Below, one piece after another: positions 16,248-24,214 of a DNA stretch of 62,584 nt. The stretch comes from an uncultured Lachnospiraceae bacterium (GTDB lineage Bacteria; Bacillota; Clostridia; Lachnospirales; Lachnospiraceae): the NCBI GenBank assembly GCA_947565305.1, contig CANOFO010000004.1, positions 1 to 62,584 of the forward strand, given 5' to 3'. Within the stretch, counting starts at the first letter, position 1, and the number at the start of each line of letters is the position of its first letter. A program made the translations under genes and the position numbers. The notes under the pieces were generated by a model. The model had not been told where the DNA came from, did not search any database, and saw nothing but the letters and a program-made list of their open reading frames with translations.

Positions 16248-17717
16248 TCAAAAGCGGAAATAAATAAACTGGCTGCTATCGTAATTGACGCCATAAATGC
16301 CAAACATCATCGTGCACCATATCAACCCCAAATACAAAACCCACCGAAACCAAATCGCCTGCTGTTTTACCAGCACAAAAATGCTTTCCCCCCTCTCATG
16401 GATTGCATCAACAATTGTAAGGACAAGGATACCGAAAATCAGCATAAACCAATTTCCCCTGTCCAGCCCGATTTCATAGATACTCGTTGTCTGAAAAGCA
16501 GTTGCCATCTGGCAGAAAATATGGTAAACATGGCGGAGTCCATCTGCAGCAAAAAACACCCATGCAAAATCTACCAACAAAAAGGTGACCATTTCTTTTC
16601 CCAGCTTGCAGCTAAAGGAATCTTTGGCAGCGCATGGCACCCCGGTCCCGAATCTTTTAGTAATTTGATGTTTTAAGTCGCCGACAATCTGATAGACGGC
16701 ATGAATCAGCCCCCATGCCACAAAATGCCAGCTCGCCCCATGCCACAGCCCGCTGACGCCAAAGACAATGAGAATATTAAGATACTTACGCAATATCCCT
16801 CTCCTGCTGCCTCCCAGTGGTATATATAGATAATCTGTAAACCATAAGGTCAGGGAAATATGCCATCTGCGCCAAAAATCCTTGATGCTGGTGGCAAAAT
16901 AAGGCTGGCGGAAATTGTGGGTCAAAGAAAATCCCAGCACCTGTGCCGCCCCACGGGCAACGTCCGTATATCCACTGAAATCACAGTATATCTGAAACGC
17001 AAACAAAACAGAGGCAATCGCTAATTCCAGAAAACCATAATTTTCATAGTTGTTATATACTTGATTGACGAGCAAGGAAGCCCTGTCCGCGATAACCAAC
17101 TTTTGAAACAATCCCCATGCCATCAGCAGCAATCCATCGCGGACGCGTTCAAAATTCCACAGACTTGTCTCCCTGACTTTCTGAATCTGGCAAAGCAGGT
17201 TTCCCGACCTTTCAATCGGTCCGGCCACTAACTGAGGAAAGAATGACACAAACAACGCATAGCGGAAAATATTCTTTTCCGCCTTGATATTCCCTCTGTA
17301 TACATCAAACGTATAACTCAACGCCTGAAACGTATAAAAAGAAATACCGACCGGAAGAAGCAAATCCAGCCTTCGGTCTATCGTTCCCAGCCCCAAATGG
17401 GATGCCACGCTGCTTAAACTCTGCAAGGCAAAATCCGCATACTTGAATACGCCCAATATCGCCAGGTTACTGACCAAAGAAGATGCCAGCACCAACCTTT
17501 TTCCACATTTTCCCTTCACCGTCTCCAGCAAAAGTGCACTGATAAACGTAATTACCGTGGAAACAGCAATGAGGATAACATATTTGGGATTCCAGCTCAT
17601 ATAAAAATAATAGCTGCTAATCAGCAACCACAAATTCCTCATTCTCTTTGGTATTACAAAATATATTGACGTCACGATCGGAAAAAATATCAGGAAATCA
17701 ATAGAATTAAACAGCAT
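16248..17717 (-). CDS. MBOAT O-acyltransferase (AlgI/DltB-like)
   Basis: A 489-residue polytopic protein with about ten membrane segments. MBOAT landmarks are FFPQLVAGPIER, DFWRRWHISLT and SGLWHGASWHFVAWG, the last containing the conserved catalytic histidine. It moves acyl (usually acetyl) groups across the membrane for polymer decoration. Its neighbour at 14910 is the matching SGNH partner. The Shine-Dalgarno is weak (GGTGG). No acyl carrier protein or dlt ligase genes are nearby, which favours an AlgI-like O-acetylation role over D-alanylation. Confidence 0.93.
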   Translation of the reverse strand: MLFNSIDFLIFFPIVTSIYFVIPKRMRNLWLLISSYYFYMSWNPKYVILIAVSTVITFISALLLETVKGKCGKRLVLASSLVSNLAILGVFKYADFALQSLSSVASHLGLGTIDRRLDLLLPVGISFYTFQALSYTFDVYRGNIKAEKNIFRYALFVSFFPQLVAGPIERSGNLLCQIQKVRETSLWNFERVRDGLLLMAWGLFQKLVIADRASLLVNQVYNNYENYGFLELAIASVLFAFQIYCDFSGYTDVARGAAQVLGFSLTHNFRQPYFATSIKDFWRRWHISLTLWFTDYLYIPLGGSRRGILRKYLNILIVFGVSGLWHGASWHFVAWGLIHAVYQIVGDLKHQITKRFGTGVPCAAKDSFSCKLGKEMVTFLLVDFAWVFFAADGLRHVYHIFCQMATAFQTTSIYEIGLDRGNWFMLIFGILVLTIVDAIHERGESIFVLVKQQAIWFRWVLYLGLIWCTMMFGIYGVNYDSSQFIYFRF

Positions 17718-17767
17718 ACTACCACCATCTTAATTTTTACTAATTTACATAGTAACACAAAATTTTA

Positions 17768-17791
17768 CAGGGTGTTAAATTTGACACCCTG
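17768..17791 (-). terminator. Hairpin after the DUF3021 gene
   Basis: CAGGGTGT and ACACCCTG arms around an 8-base centre, between the DUF3021 stop and the MBOAT start. On the minus strand it is followed by TAAAATTTTG. A weak terminator. Confidence 0.5.
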
Positions 17792-17811
17792 CAATGCGAC
17801 AAAACAACCGT

Positions 17812-18243
17812 TTATCCTCTCTTTTTCAACTTCTCATTCATCCGCTTCGCCTCCAGGCACTGGGACCAGTAAAAAATCAGGAACACCGCCACAAACACAA
17901 ACAGAATCGCAAGTTCCATGCCAAGAACCTGCCAGCCATTGTCAAACGTAAACCATTCAAACAGAAACCCAAACCCTAAAACTACAGCATTTATATAAAT
18001 AAAATAAAAGATTGTGCGCACCAGCATGGCGGTTCTGGACACTTCCTTTTCCTTCTCCCCCTCTAATGGCAATATCATGCTGCCTAGTGCGCAGACTGCT
18101 GAAAGAAAGAGAATCTGCCACAAAATACCAACATCTAAGTCTATGTCCCAGCCATAAAATACAGAAATAAACACTGCCGTCACAAATAAAATGCCGGCAG
18201 TAACTTTCTCAAATACAGAAACCATAAATTCCAACCGTTTCAT
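17812..18243 (-). CDS. DUF3021 membrane protein
   Basis: A 143-residue protein with four membrane helices (about 15-33, 38-58, 75-97 and 105-126), matching the DUF3021 family in size and in its link to LytTR regulators. ATG 18243 has GGAGG upstream. It follows the LytTR gene by about 30 bases. In such pairs the membrane protein is thought to act with the LytTR factor to control the adjacent ABC transporter; the mechanism is not established here. Confidence 0.82.
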   Translation of the reverse strand: MKRLEFMVSVFEKVTAGILFVTAVFISVFYGWDIDLDVGILWQILFLSAVCALGSMILPLEGEKEKEVSRTAMLVRTIFYFIYINAVVLGFGFLFEWFTFDNGWQVLGMELAILFVFVAVFLIFYWSQCLEAKRMNEKLKKRG

Positions 18244-18272
18244 CTTCTCTGCTCCTCCTGATACTGCACAAC

Positions 18273-18710
18273 CTATACGCCTAAACGCTCTTTTAACGCC
18301 CCCACATACTGTCTGGATATAATCACTTTCTCTCCGTTTTTTAATAACGCTTCATAACGTCCGCCAAACGCCGGCGTCAGGCTTTTTATCTTGTTTAGGC
18401 TCAATATGACAGATTTGGATACCCTCAAAAACATCCATCCAGGCAGTTCATCCAGCAGTTCATAAAGCTTGCTTTTCACCTGATAGACTTCTGATTTACA
18501 GTATGCGAACACTTTCTGGTCCACGGATTCAAAATAAAACACTTCCTCCGGTTCCACAAAAAACATCCCGCCGTCCTTATAAACCGTAAGTTTCGTGCCG
18601 CCCTGTTTCAGGCGGTTAATAATTTTCACCATGTCATCATCCAGACAGCGGCATTTCAAGATAATTTCTTCTTCTTCCTCCGGTCCAATATCTACGATTG
18701 TCACTTTCAT
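18273..18710 (-). CDS. LytTR-family DNA-binding regulator
   Basis: A 145-residue protein without a receiver domain. The LytTR domain occupies roughly 48-145 (VEPEEVFYFESVDQKVFAY, FLRVSKSVILSLNKIKSL, VIISRQYVGALKERL). The N-terminal 45 residues form a small acidic domain. ATG 18710 is seven bases after AGGAG. Gene order is ABC ATPase, permease, LytTR, DUF3021, a common Firmicutes arrangement for an autoregulated export or stress-response operon. Confidence 0.9.
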   Translation of the reverse strand: MKVTIVDIGPEEEEEIILKCRCLDDDMVKIINRLKQGGTKLTVYKDGGMFFVEPEEVFYFESVDQKVFAYCKSEVYQVKSKLYELLDELPGWMFLRVSKSVILSLNKIKSLTPAFGGRYEALLKNGEKVIISRQYVGALKERLGV

Positions 18711-18758
18711 AACAAAACTCCTATCCAAATCCTCTCAGATGCCCATATACTTTCTGTC

Positions 18759-19673
18759 CTAACGGTCGCTGATGTTCTTCCGGTTTTGCACGAAAGCAAT
18801 GATTACAAAAGCCAGTATACCACATCCCACGAGAAATAACACCTGGAATGTCCCCGATACCAACTGTCCGCCCATTTCCACACGGATTCCCATATATTCT
18901 TTATACTCTGAAAGCACCTGTGCGGGAAGTCCTGCAAATGTATCCTCCAACGCACCTGCACAGCAGACCTCACGCATCAGGGAAGTCCCATGAAGAATTG
19001 GAATATATTTGAGCACAGTAGCCACGCCATCTGGAAGATTGCCCATCGGCAGGTAGATTGCCCCCACAAAGCCCACCAGCGTACCGACTACCGTGGCAAT
19101 TCCCGACCAGGCACTGCTGCTTTTGATAAACAATGCCAATAGATACATAATAATAGAAAAAATACAGACATTTAACACAATCAAAAGCAAAATCTCTGCC
19201 AATGCCTGAAATCCCAGCATTGTCCCTCCTGTCATCACAATATAGCAGAGCGCAATTGCCAGAGTCAGCAAACACATAAAAATGCCAATCAACACAGCCG
19301 ATGATACATAAGATAAGGCTATGATGCTGCGGCTTACCGGCGCCGAATAAAAACTTGCCAGTCTGTTTTCCGAGATATCGGTAACCCTGCTCCCAACCAC
19401 AGATAAGGTGACCGTAACTGCATTTACGACCAGGATTCCTGCCAATGTCCAATATTGAACCAGTTCCCGGGCGTGTTGCTGGTCCAAGACAGTGTCACGC
19501 ACCCCGCCATATTCTTTCAGCAGATTTACCACGCTCTCTTCATTCATATTCCCCAGAAATACCCCCATCAGCATCAATACAATGAGCATGGCAAGCAGTG
19601 AGAAAAATACTGCTGCACGGTCCCTCAGATACACCAGGCAGTTCCGTTTTGTAAGGCTAACATATTTCTTCAT
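18759..19673 (-). CDS. ABC-2 type transporter permease
   Basis: A 304-residue permease with six membrane helices in the ABC-2 pattern: one near 20-42, a large loop, and five between about 73 and 295. It overlaps the upstream ATPase gene by 17 bases and follows GGAGG. With the ATPase it makes a drug- or peptide-export type pump. Substrate cannot be told. Confidence 0.9.
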   Translation of the reverse strand: MKKYVSLTKRNCLVYLRDRAAVFFSLLAMLIVLMLMGVFLGNMNEESVVNLLKEYGGVRDTVLDQQHARELVQYWTLAGILVVNAVTVTLSVVGSRVTDISENRLASFYSAPVSRSIIALSYVSSAVLIGIFMCLLTLAIALCYIVMTGGTMLGFQALAEILLLIVLNVCIFSIIMYLLALFIKSSSAWSGIATVVGTLVGFVGAIYLPMGNLPDGVATVLKYIPILHGTSLMREVCCAGALEDTFAGLPAQVLSEYKEYMGIRVEMGGQLVSGTFQVLFLVGCGILAFVIIAFVQNRKNISDR

Positions 19674-20586
19674 CCTCTGCCTCCTTCGTCACATTCAAAA
19701 ATACATCATCCATCGTTCCCTGAATCACTTCAAACCCCTGCAGCATTTCTTTTATCTTTTCAAGCAGAGGCAGAGATGACATGGTGTTGTCAATCTTAAG
19801 CAAAATGCCTTCCTCTGTCGTGAAATATTTATGCCCCTGATTTGCCAGATAATTCTGAATATTTTGCCAACTATCCTTTTTCGGTATCAGATATAGCTTA
19901 TCTCTGGCGTACTTTTCCTTCAGGGAAAACGGCGTACCGTACTCCACAAAATTTCCACGGCTCATAATGCCGATATGGTCCGCCTTTGCGGCTTCCTCCA
20001 TATAATGCGTGGTCAGAAAGACTGTCATTTTCATTTCTTTCTGCAGCATATGAACCGTCTCCCAGACATTTTTCCTTGTCGCCGGGTCAAGCCCTGTGGT
20101 AGGCTCATCCAGAAACAGGATATCCGGCGTATGCATCAGCGCCCGGGCAATCTCACATCTTCTCTTCTGACCGCCTGACAGCTTCCCAAAAGGGCGTTTC
20201 AGCACATCAGAAAGCCCCAGAATTTCTGCCACATGGGCAAGATTCTTCTTTAATTTTCCTCTGTCTGTCTCATACAGGCTGCCCCGCAGCAACAGATTTT
20301 CTTTGACCGTAAGCATTTTATCCAGACAATTCCCCTGATAGACCACACCAATATGTTTCTTGATATCTTCATTTTCTTTGCCAAGCTGCAGACCATTCAC
20401 CCACGCCTCGCCGTCTGTAGGCTCCTGCAACGTACAGAGCATATTGATGGTAGTTGATTTCCCTGCGCCATTCACGCCCAGAAAGCCGAAAAATTCACCG
20501 CGCGCCACAGTAAAACTGATGTCATCCACCGCCTTGACATCCTGATAATACTTTTTCAAGTGATTCACTATGATTGCTTCTTCCAT
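19657..20586 (-). CDS. ABC transporter ATP-binding protein
   Basis: A 309-residue ATPase with Walker A GVNGAGKST, a Q-loop in VVYQGNCLD, signature LSGGQKRR, Walker B ILFLDEPTTGLDP and H-loop FLTTHYMEEA. A C-terminal extension of about 85 residues resembles the DrrA/CcmA export ATPases. ATG 20586 follows GGGAGG; the frame extends to 20616 without a site. First gene of the ABC-LytTR-DUF3021 operon. Confidence 0.95.
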   Translation of the reverse strand: MEEAIIVNHLKKYYQDVKAVDDISFTVARGEFFGFLGVNGAGKSTTINMLCTLQEPTDGEAWVNGLQLGKENEDIKKHIGVVYQGNCLDKMLTVKENLLLRGSLYETDRGKLKKNLAHVAEILGLSDVLKRPFGKLSGGQKRRCEIARALMHTPDILFLDEPTTGLDPATRKNVWETVHMLQKEMKMTVFLTTHYMEEAAKADHIGIMSRGNFVEYGTPFSLKEKYARDKLYLIPKKDSWQNIQNYLANQGHKYFTTEEGILLKIDNTMSSLPLLEKIKEMLQGFEVIQGTMDDVFLNVTKEAEDEEIC

Positions 20587-20725
20587 ACCATTCCTCCCAT
20601 TTCTATATAAAGCCATATTCCCTGCGCAGAAGATAGGTTTACTTTAGCAGAGTTGGCAGGGAATACAAGTGGTGGATGGGTGAAATGCATAAAAATGGGG
20701 GTAAGATGTTAAAAAATGTGTATTG

Positions 20726-20754
20726 TTGACATACAATATCTTTGGTTTTATAAT
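20726..20754 (+). promoter_or_regulatory. Promoter of the hicBA pair
   Basis: TTGACA (20726-20731) and TATAAT (20749-20754) with a 17-base spacer, a consensus match 36 bases before the antitoxin ATG. Confidence 0.85.
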
Positions 20755-20789
20755 ATCTATTAAACATTCACTTATAGGAGGCTTACTCT

Positions 20790-21008
20790 ATGGAATATGT
20801 AATTACTTTTACCTGGGACAATGAAGCTAATGTATGGATTGCTACCAGCGATGATATTCCAGGGCTTGTACTTGAATCTGGCTCTTTTGATGCTTTATTG
20901 GAACGCACCAGATTTGCTGTCCCAGAACTTCTTTCACTAAACGCTTCAGATGCATCCCCTTTTTCCTTAACATTTAAATCTGAAAGACACGAAAGGATGG
21001 TCTTGTAA
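20790..21008 (+). CDS. HicB-like antitoxin (DUF1902)
   Basis: A 72-residue protein of the DUF1902/HicB partial RNase H-like fold (ITFTWDNEANVWIATSDDIPGL). It lacks the C-terminal helix-turn-helix of larger HicB proteins, so autoregulation, if any, must work differently. The gene comes before the toxin, the reverse of the classical hicAB order, and its stop overlaps the toxin ATG (TAATG). GGAGG precedes the start. Confidence 0.85.
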   Translation: MEYVITFTWDNEANVWIATSDDIPGLVLESGSFDALLERTRFAVPELLSLNASDASPFSLTFKSERHERMVL

Positions 21009-21202
21009 TGGCTGAATATGAAAAAAAAGTCCGTAACATTCTTTCTCAAAATGGTTGTACTTTCCAACGACACGGAAAAGGAGATCACGATATCTGGTAT
21101 AGCCCCATAACAAATCGACATGTTACCGTTGATACAAAAATAAAATCCAGACATACCGCTAATGCAATTTTAAAGCAAAGTGGTATTTCCTTTAAGTTCT
21201 AA
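21008..21202 (+). CDS. HicA-like mRNA interferase toxin
   Basis: A 64-residue dsRBD-fold toxin. The motif GKGDHDIW holds the catalytic histidine (H27), and the basic C-terminal stretch KIKSRHTANAILKQSG fits RNA binding. HicA cleaves mRNA during stress. One-base overlap with the antitoxin ensures coupled synthesis. The pair sits alone between two oppositely oriented operons. Confidence 0.88.
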   Translation: MAEYEKKVRNILSQNGCTFQRHGKGDHDIWYSPITNRHVTVDTKIKSRHTANAILKQSGISFKF

Positions 21203-21230
21203 ATTATCTGTCTCCCACAATTTCTCTGTC

Positions 21231-22409
21231 TTATTCCTCAACAATCCGTACCCGTTCGCCTTCCTTTACCTCCTTGTTGGCTTGAACTACAATTTTCTCG
21301 CTTTCATATATATCCCCTTCCACTGCGGCATACTCGTCATTACTTTCGATTACGGATACCGGTACAAATTTAGCAACGGACTGTATGCCCAGAATCGTCA
21401 TATCTTCCTCCACAGCAATCACATAATAACCTGTTTTTCCGCTGTAAAGCGCGGAGAGCGGGATGCAGTTTCGGTAGTTTTTGCTCTCTTTGGTAAAACT
21501 TAAAACGGCATTTCCTGTCTGGCGAAGCGCCCCCTCCTCCACCTCGGCGATAACACGGTACGTTCCTTCTTCCCCCTGTACCACCTTACTGATTGCCACC
21601 TCTTCCAAGATAGTCCCCTCCTCCTCCATCTTTAATGTGCACCCCACCCCTGCCTCTATATTCAAATCAGTTCTGCCTACTACCCCCTCAAACCGCAAAT
21701 TCTTGTTGAAATCCTCAAGAATCATTACTGGCTCCGAGGATGTGAGGCTGCCTGTGGAAATTGCACACTCATAAACGCGCCCGGAAAACTCTGCGCAGAC
21801 ATTTCCCTCTTGTTCTCGCAGCGCATAAAGACTGTCCAATGATACTTTCACCTCTCGCTTATCAAGCTGCAGCAACGCAGCCGCATTGTCTTTTACTGCT
21901 CCTGTACTTCCACTTTGCGTTTCGTCCATACTGCCCTGGTCTGCCGTCACGATAACGCCACCCTGATTTCCCGATACAACCCCTTGGAAGATGTCGTTCT
22001 GCTGTTTTATCTGCTGCTGGTAAGCATTTTCGATATCTGCAATCTGCAAATCATATTTATGGCTTTCCAGTTCCAGCTGCCGGATTTTTTCATCCAGCTG
22101 CTCCCTGTCAAGCGTAAATAGCAAATCGCCTTTTTCAACCGTATCATTTTGCTGTACCCAGACGTTCTCTATGCGCAGGTTTTCCTGACAATATAATGCG
22201 CGTTTGCCCACTGTCCCCACACGCCCCGCAATCTCCTGTGGATACTCCAGTTTCCTCTCTTCAAATCCACTGACCGATACCTGCGGAATCATCAAAGAAT
22301 CCACCGCCCTGGATATCATTGTCAGAACCGCCATTATTGCCAAAAATATGGCAAGGGCGCGGCTGCCCCGATTACTGGCAAACGACCTGGCACGTTTTAA
22401 TAACTGCAT
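21231..22409 (-). CDS. HlyD/RND-type adaptor (membrane fusion) protein
   Basis: A 392-residue protein with one N-terminal membrane helix (about 17-36), a lipoyl-like half (VWVQQNDTVEKGDLLFTL), a coiled coil (about 103-145), a second lipoyl half (SLYALREQEGNVCAEFSGRV) and C-terminal beta-barrel domains. Adaptors of this type bridge membrane pumps and the cell exterior. It is the last gene after an importer-type SBP and two permeases, an unexpected partner. The start is the second ATG (22409), eight bases from GAGAGGG. Confidence 0.82.
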   Translation of the reverse strand: MQLLKRARSFASNRGSRALAIFLAIMAVLTMISRAVDSLMIPQVSVSGFEERKLEYPQEIAGRVGTVGKRALYCQENLRIENVWVQQNDTVEKGDLLFTLDREQLDEKIRQLELESHKYDLQIADIENAYQQQIKQQNDIFQGVVSGNQGGVIVTADQGSMDETQSGSTGAVKDNAAALLQLDKREVKVSLDSLYALREQEGNVCAEFSGRVYECAISTGSLTSSEPVMILEDFNKNLRFEGVVGRTDLNIEAGVGCTLKMEEEGTILEEVAISKVVQGEEGTYRVIAEVEEGALRQTGNAVLSFTKESKNYRNCIPLSALYSGKTGYYVIAVEEDMTILGIQSVAKFVPVSVIESNDEYAAVEGDIYESEKIVVQANKEVKEGERVRIVEE

Positions 22410-22458
22410 AGGCATTCCCTCTCTATTGTTTGACTATATTCATAGGCATTCTCTCTCT

Positions 22459-23343
22459 TTATGATTTGACTGCCATGTTACTGATTCCCTTGCTGATGTC
22501 GTCTTTTCCCCAGAACATAATCAATATCATGGGTGTAAGGACAATCAGCGAACAGGCAAATATATATTGGACATTATCGTAGCTGATTCCAGGTATGTAC
22601 AGGGAAAAAGGCCAGCGCGACGGCGTCTTTAAAAAAAGCAGCGGCTGCTCCACCATATTCCAATACTCTATAATTCCAAGCAATGCTGCCGATTTAATTC
22701 CTGGCAGTGCGAGGGGCACGCCCACATGATAAAACATCTGCCAGCGGCTGTTGCTATCCAAAGAAAACGCTTCGTATATTTCCTCTGGGATGCCCAGAAA
22801 GCTGCGGTAAATGATAAATACCGGAAATGTGGAAAATACCGCCGGCAAAATGACTGCCGCATGTGTATCAAGAATTCTCATTCCATCAATTACGATATAA
22901 TTTGACAGCATCGTCACCTGAAAAGGAAGCAGCATCAAAATTGTATAAAGGTAAAAAAGCAAGCTGCTCAGCCTGCCATGCCATCTGGAAAAGCCCCAAG
23001 CGGCAGGGACAGCAAAAAATATCTGCCCCGCTACAATGCAGCCTGTCAATTTTACAGAATTCCAAAACACCACATAGAATTCTGGTTTTTCCAGCAATGC
23101 CTCCACCACTCCCCTGAGGGTAGGGTAGGAGGGAAACAGCAGAAGATATGTCTCTCCCTCTCCCCAAAGCATCCCCTCCAGGTAAGCTGCCATTTCATAA
23201 TTGCCAGTGACAGTCCCAACCGCCAAAATCAAAAGCGGAATACATGACAGGATACACGCTGCCGCTGCTATGAGAACTGATATTATTTTAACAATCAAAC
23301 TCTTCAGGACCTTTGCCTCCTTTATTTCCTTCTGCTGTAACAA
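22459..23343 (-). CDS. Sugar-type ABC permease (MalG-like)
   Basis: About 294 residues with six membrane helices and the permease EAA loop (EIYEAFSLDSNSRWQMFYH). The reading frame stays open well into the upstream gene; I chose the TTG at 23343 because GGGAGGGAG lies seven bases before it and the resulting length fits the family. It is 20 bases after the MalF-like gene. Two permeases of this type form the channel of a carbohydrate or oligosaccharide importer. Confidence 0.85.
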   Translation of the reverse strand: MLQQKEIKEAKVLKSLIVKIISVLIAAAACILSCIPLLILAVGTVTGNYEMAAYLEGMLWGEGETYLLLFPSYPTLRGVVEALLEKPEFYVVFWNSVKLTGCIVAGQIFFAVPAAWGFSRWHGRLSSLLFYLYTILMLLPFQVTMLSNYIVIDGMRILDTHAAVILPAVFSTFPVFIIYRSFLGIPEEIYEAFSLDSNSRWQMFYHVGVPLALPGIKSAALLGIIEYWNMVEQPLLFLKTPSRWPFSLYIPGISYDNVQYIFACSLIVLTPMILIMFWGKDDISKGISNMAVKS

Positions 23344-23362
23344 CTCTCGATCTCCCTCCCTT

Positions 23363-24205
23363 TTAAGTATGGAATGAGCCCAGATTTCCCTCTTTTTTTT
23401 TGCGGAATGGCCAGACCAACACCGCAAACATGCAGACAAGAATTACAGCGCCCGCCGACATTTTTTCTACTGACATATCCCGGAACCAGTTGTGGAACAG
23501 ATGCTGTACCATATAGATGCTTTTGTCCGGATACTCACCTGACAACAGGTAACACTCCCGATAGCATTTGAGCGCCGCCGTTACTGACAAGATTAGCGTT
23601 GCTGAGAACATGGACCGAAGCCCCGGAAACGTTATATGGCAAAACCTTGCCAAAAATCCCGCACCATCAACTGCTGCTGCCTCATAGAGCTCCCCTGGTA
23701 TGCTTTCTAATCCTGCCAGCCACAGGACAACGTAATATCCCATATTTTTCCACAAAAATGTGGCTGCAAGAACCCAAAATGACCAGGAAGAATTCAGCCA
23801 ATCCACCGAAGAACCCAGATAAGTGTTAATTAGCCCATTTCTGTGAAATACCATTTTCCAGACAAACACCAGGGAAGCAACCGGCACCGCCATCGGCAAC
23901 AGGCAGATATTCCGATAAAATTTTCCCGCTCCGAAGTAGATGATGTTTGCCAGTATCAGGGAAAACAAAAGCAGCAGGGGTACGCACGTTAGCAGGAAAC
24001 GGCAGGTATTTCTCACTGCCAGGTGAAACGCCTGGTTCATGACTACCGTTCTATAGTTGCCAAAGCCGATAAACGATTTGCCGCCAGCGCTTGTAAATGA
24101 CCTCCTCACTACATCCGCGAAAGGGAGAAATACAAAGACCAGCACCCCTGCCAGGCTTGGCACAAGAAACGCAATATACCGCAAATTTCCATAATTTTTT
24201 TTCAT
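23363..24205 (-). CDS. Sugar-type ABC permease (MalF-like)
   Basis: A 280-residue six-helix permease with the EAA loop ELYEAAAVDGAGFLARFCH. ATG 24205 follows AAGGGGG, nine bases past the solute-binding gene. No ATPase gene is present in the operon, so a shared MsmX-type ATPase elsewhere would have to energise the importer. Confidence 0.9.
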   Translation of the reverse strand: MKKNYGNLRYIAFLVPSLAGVLVFVFLPFADVVRRSFTSAGGKSFIGFGNYRTVVMNQAFHLAVRNTCRFLLTCVPLLLLFSLILANIIYFGAGKFYRNICLLPMAVPVASLVFVWKMVFHRNGLINTYLGSSVDWLNSSWSFWVLAATFLWKNMGYYVVLWLAGLESIPGELYEAAAVDGAGFLARFCHITFPGLRSMFSATLILSVTAALKCYRECYLLSGEYPDKSIYMVQHLFHNWFRDMSVEKMSAGAVILVCMFAVLVWPFRKKKEGNLGSFHT

Positions 24206-24214
24206 ACAGCCCCC

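Noticed and set aside
23344..23439. Longer N terminus for the MalG-like permease
   Set aside because: It would overlap the upstream gene by 77 bases, lacks a ribosome site and adds residues not seen in such permeases.
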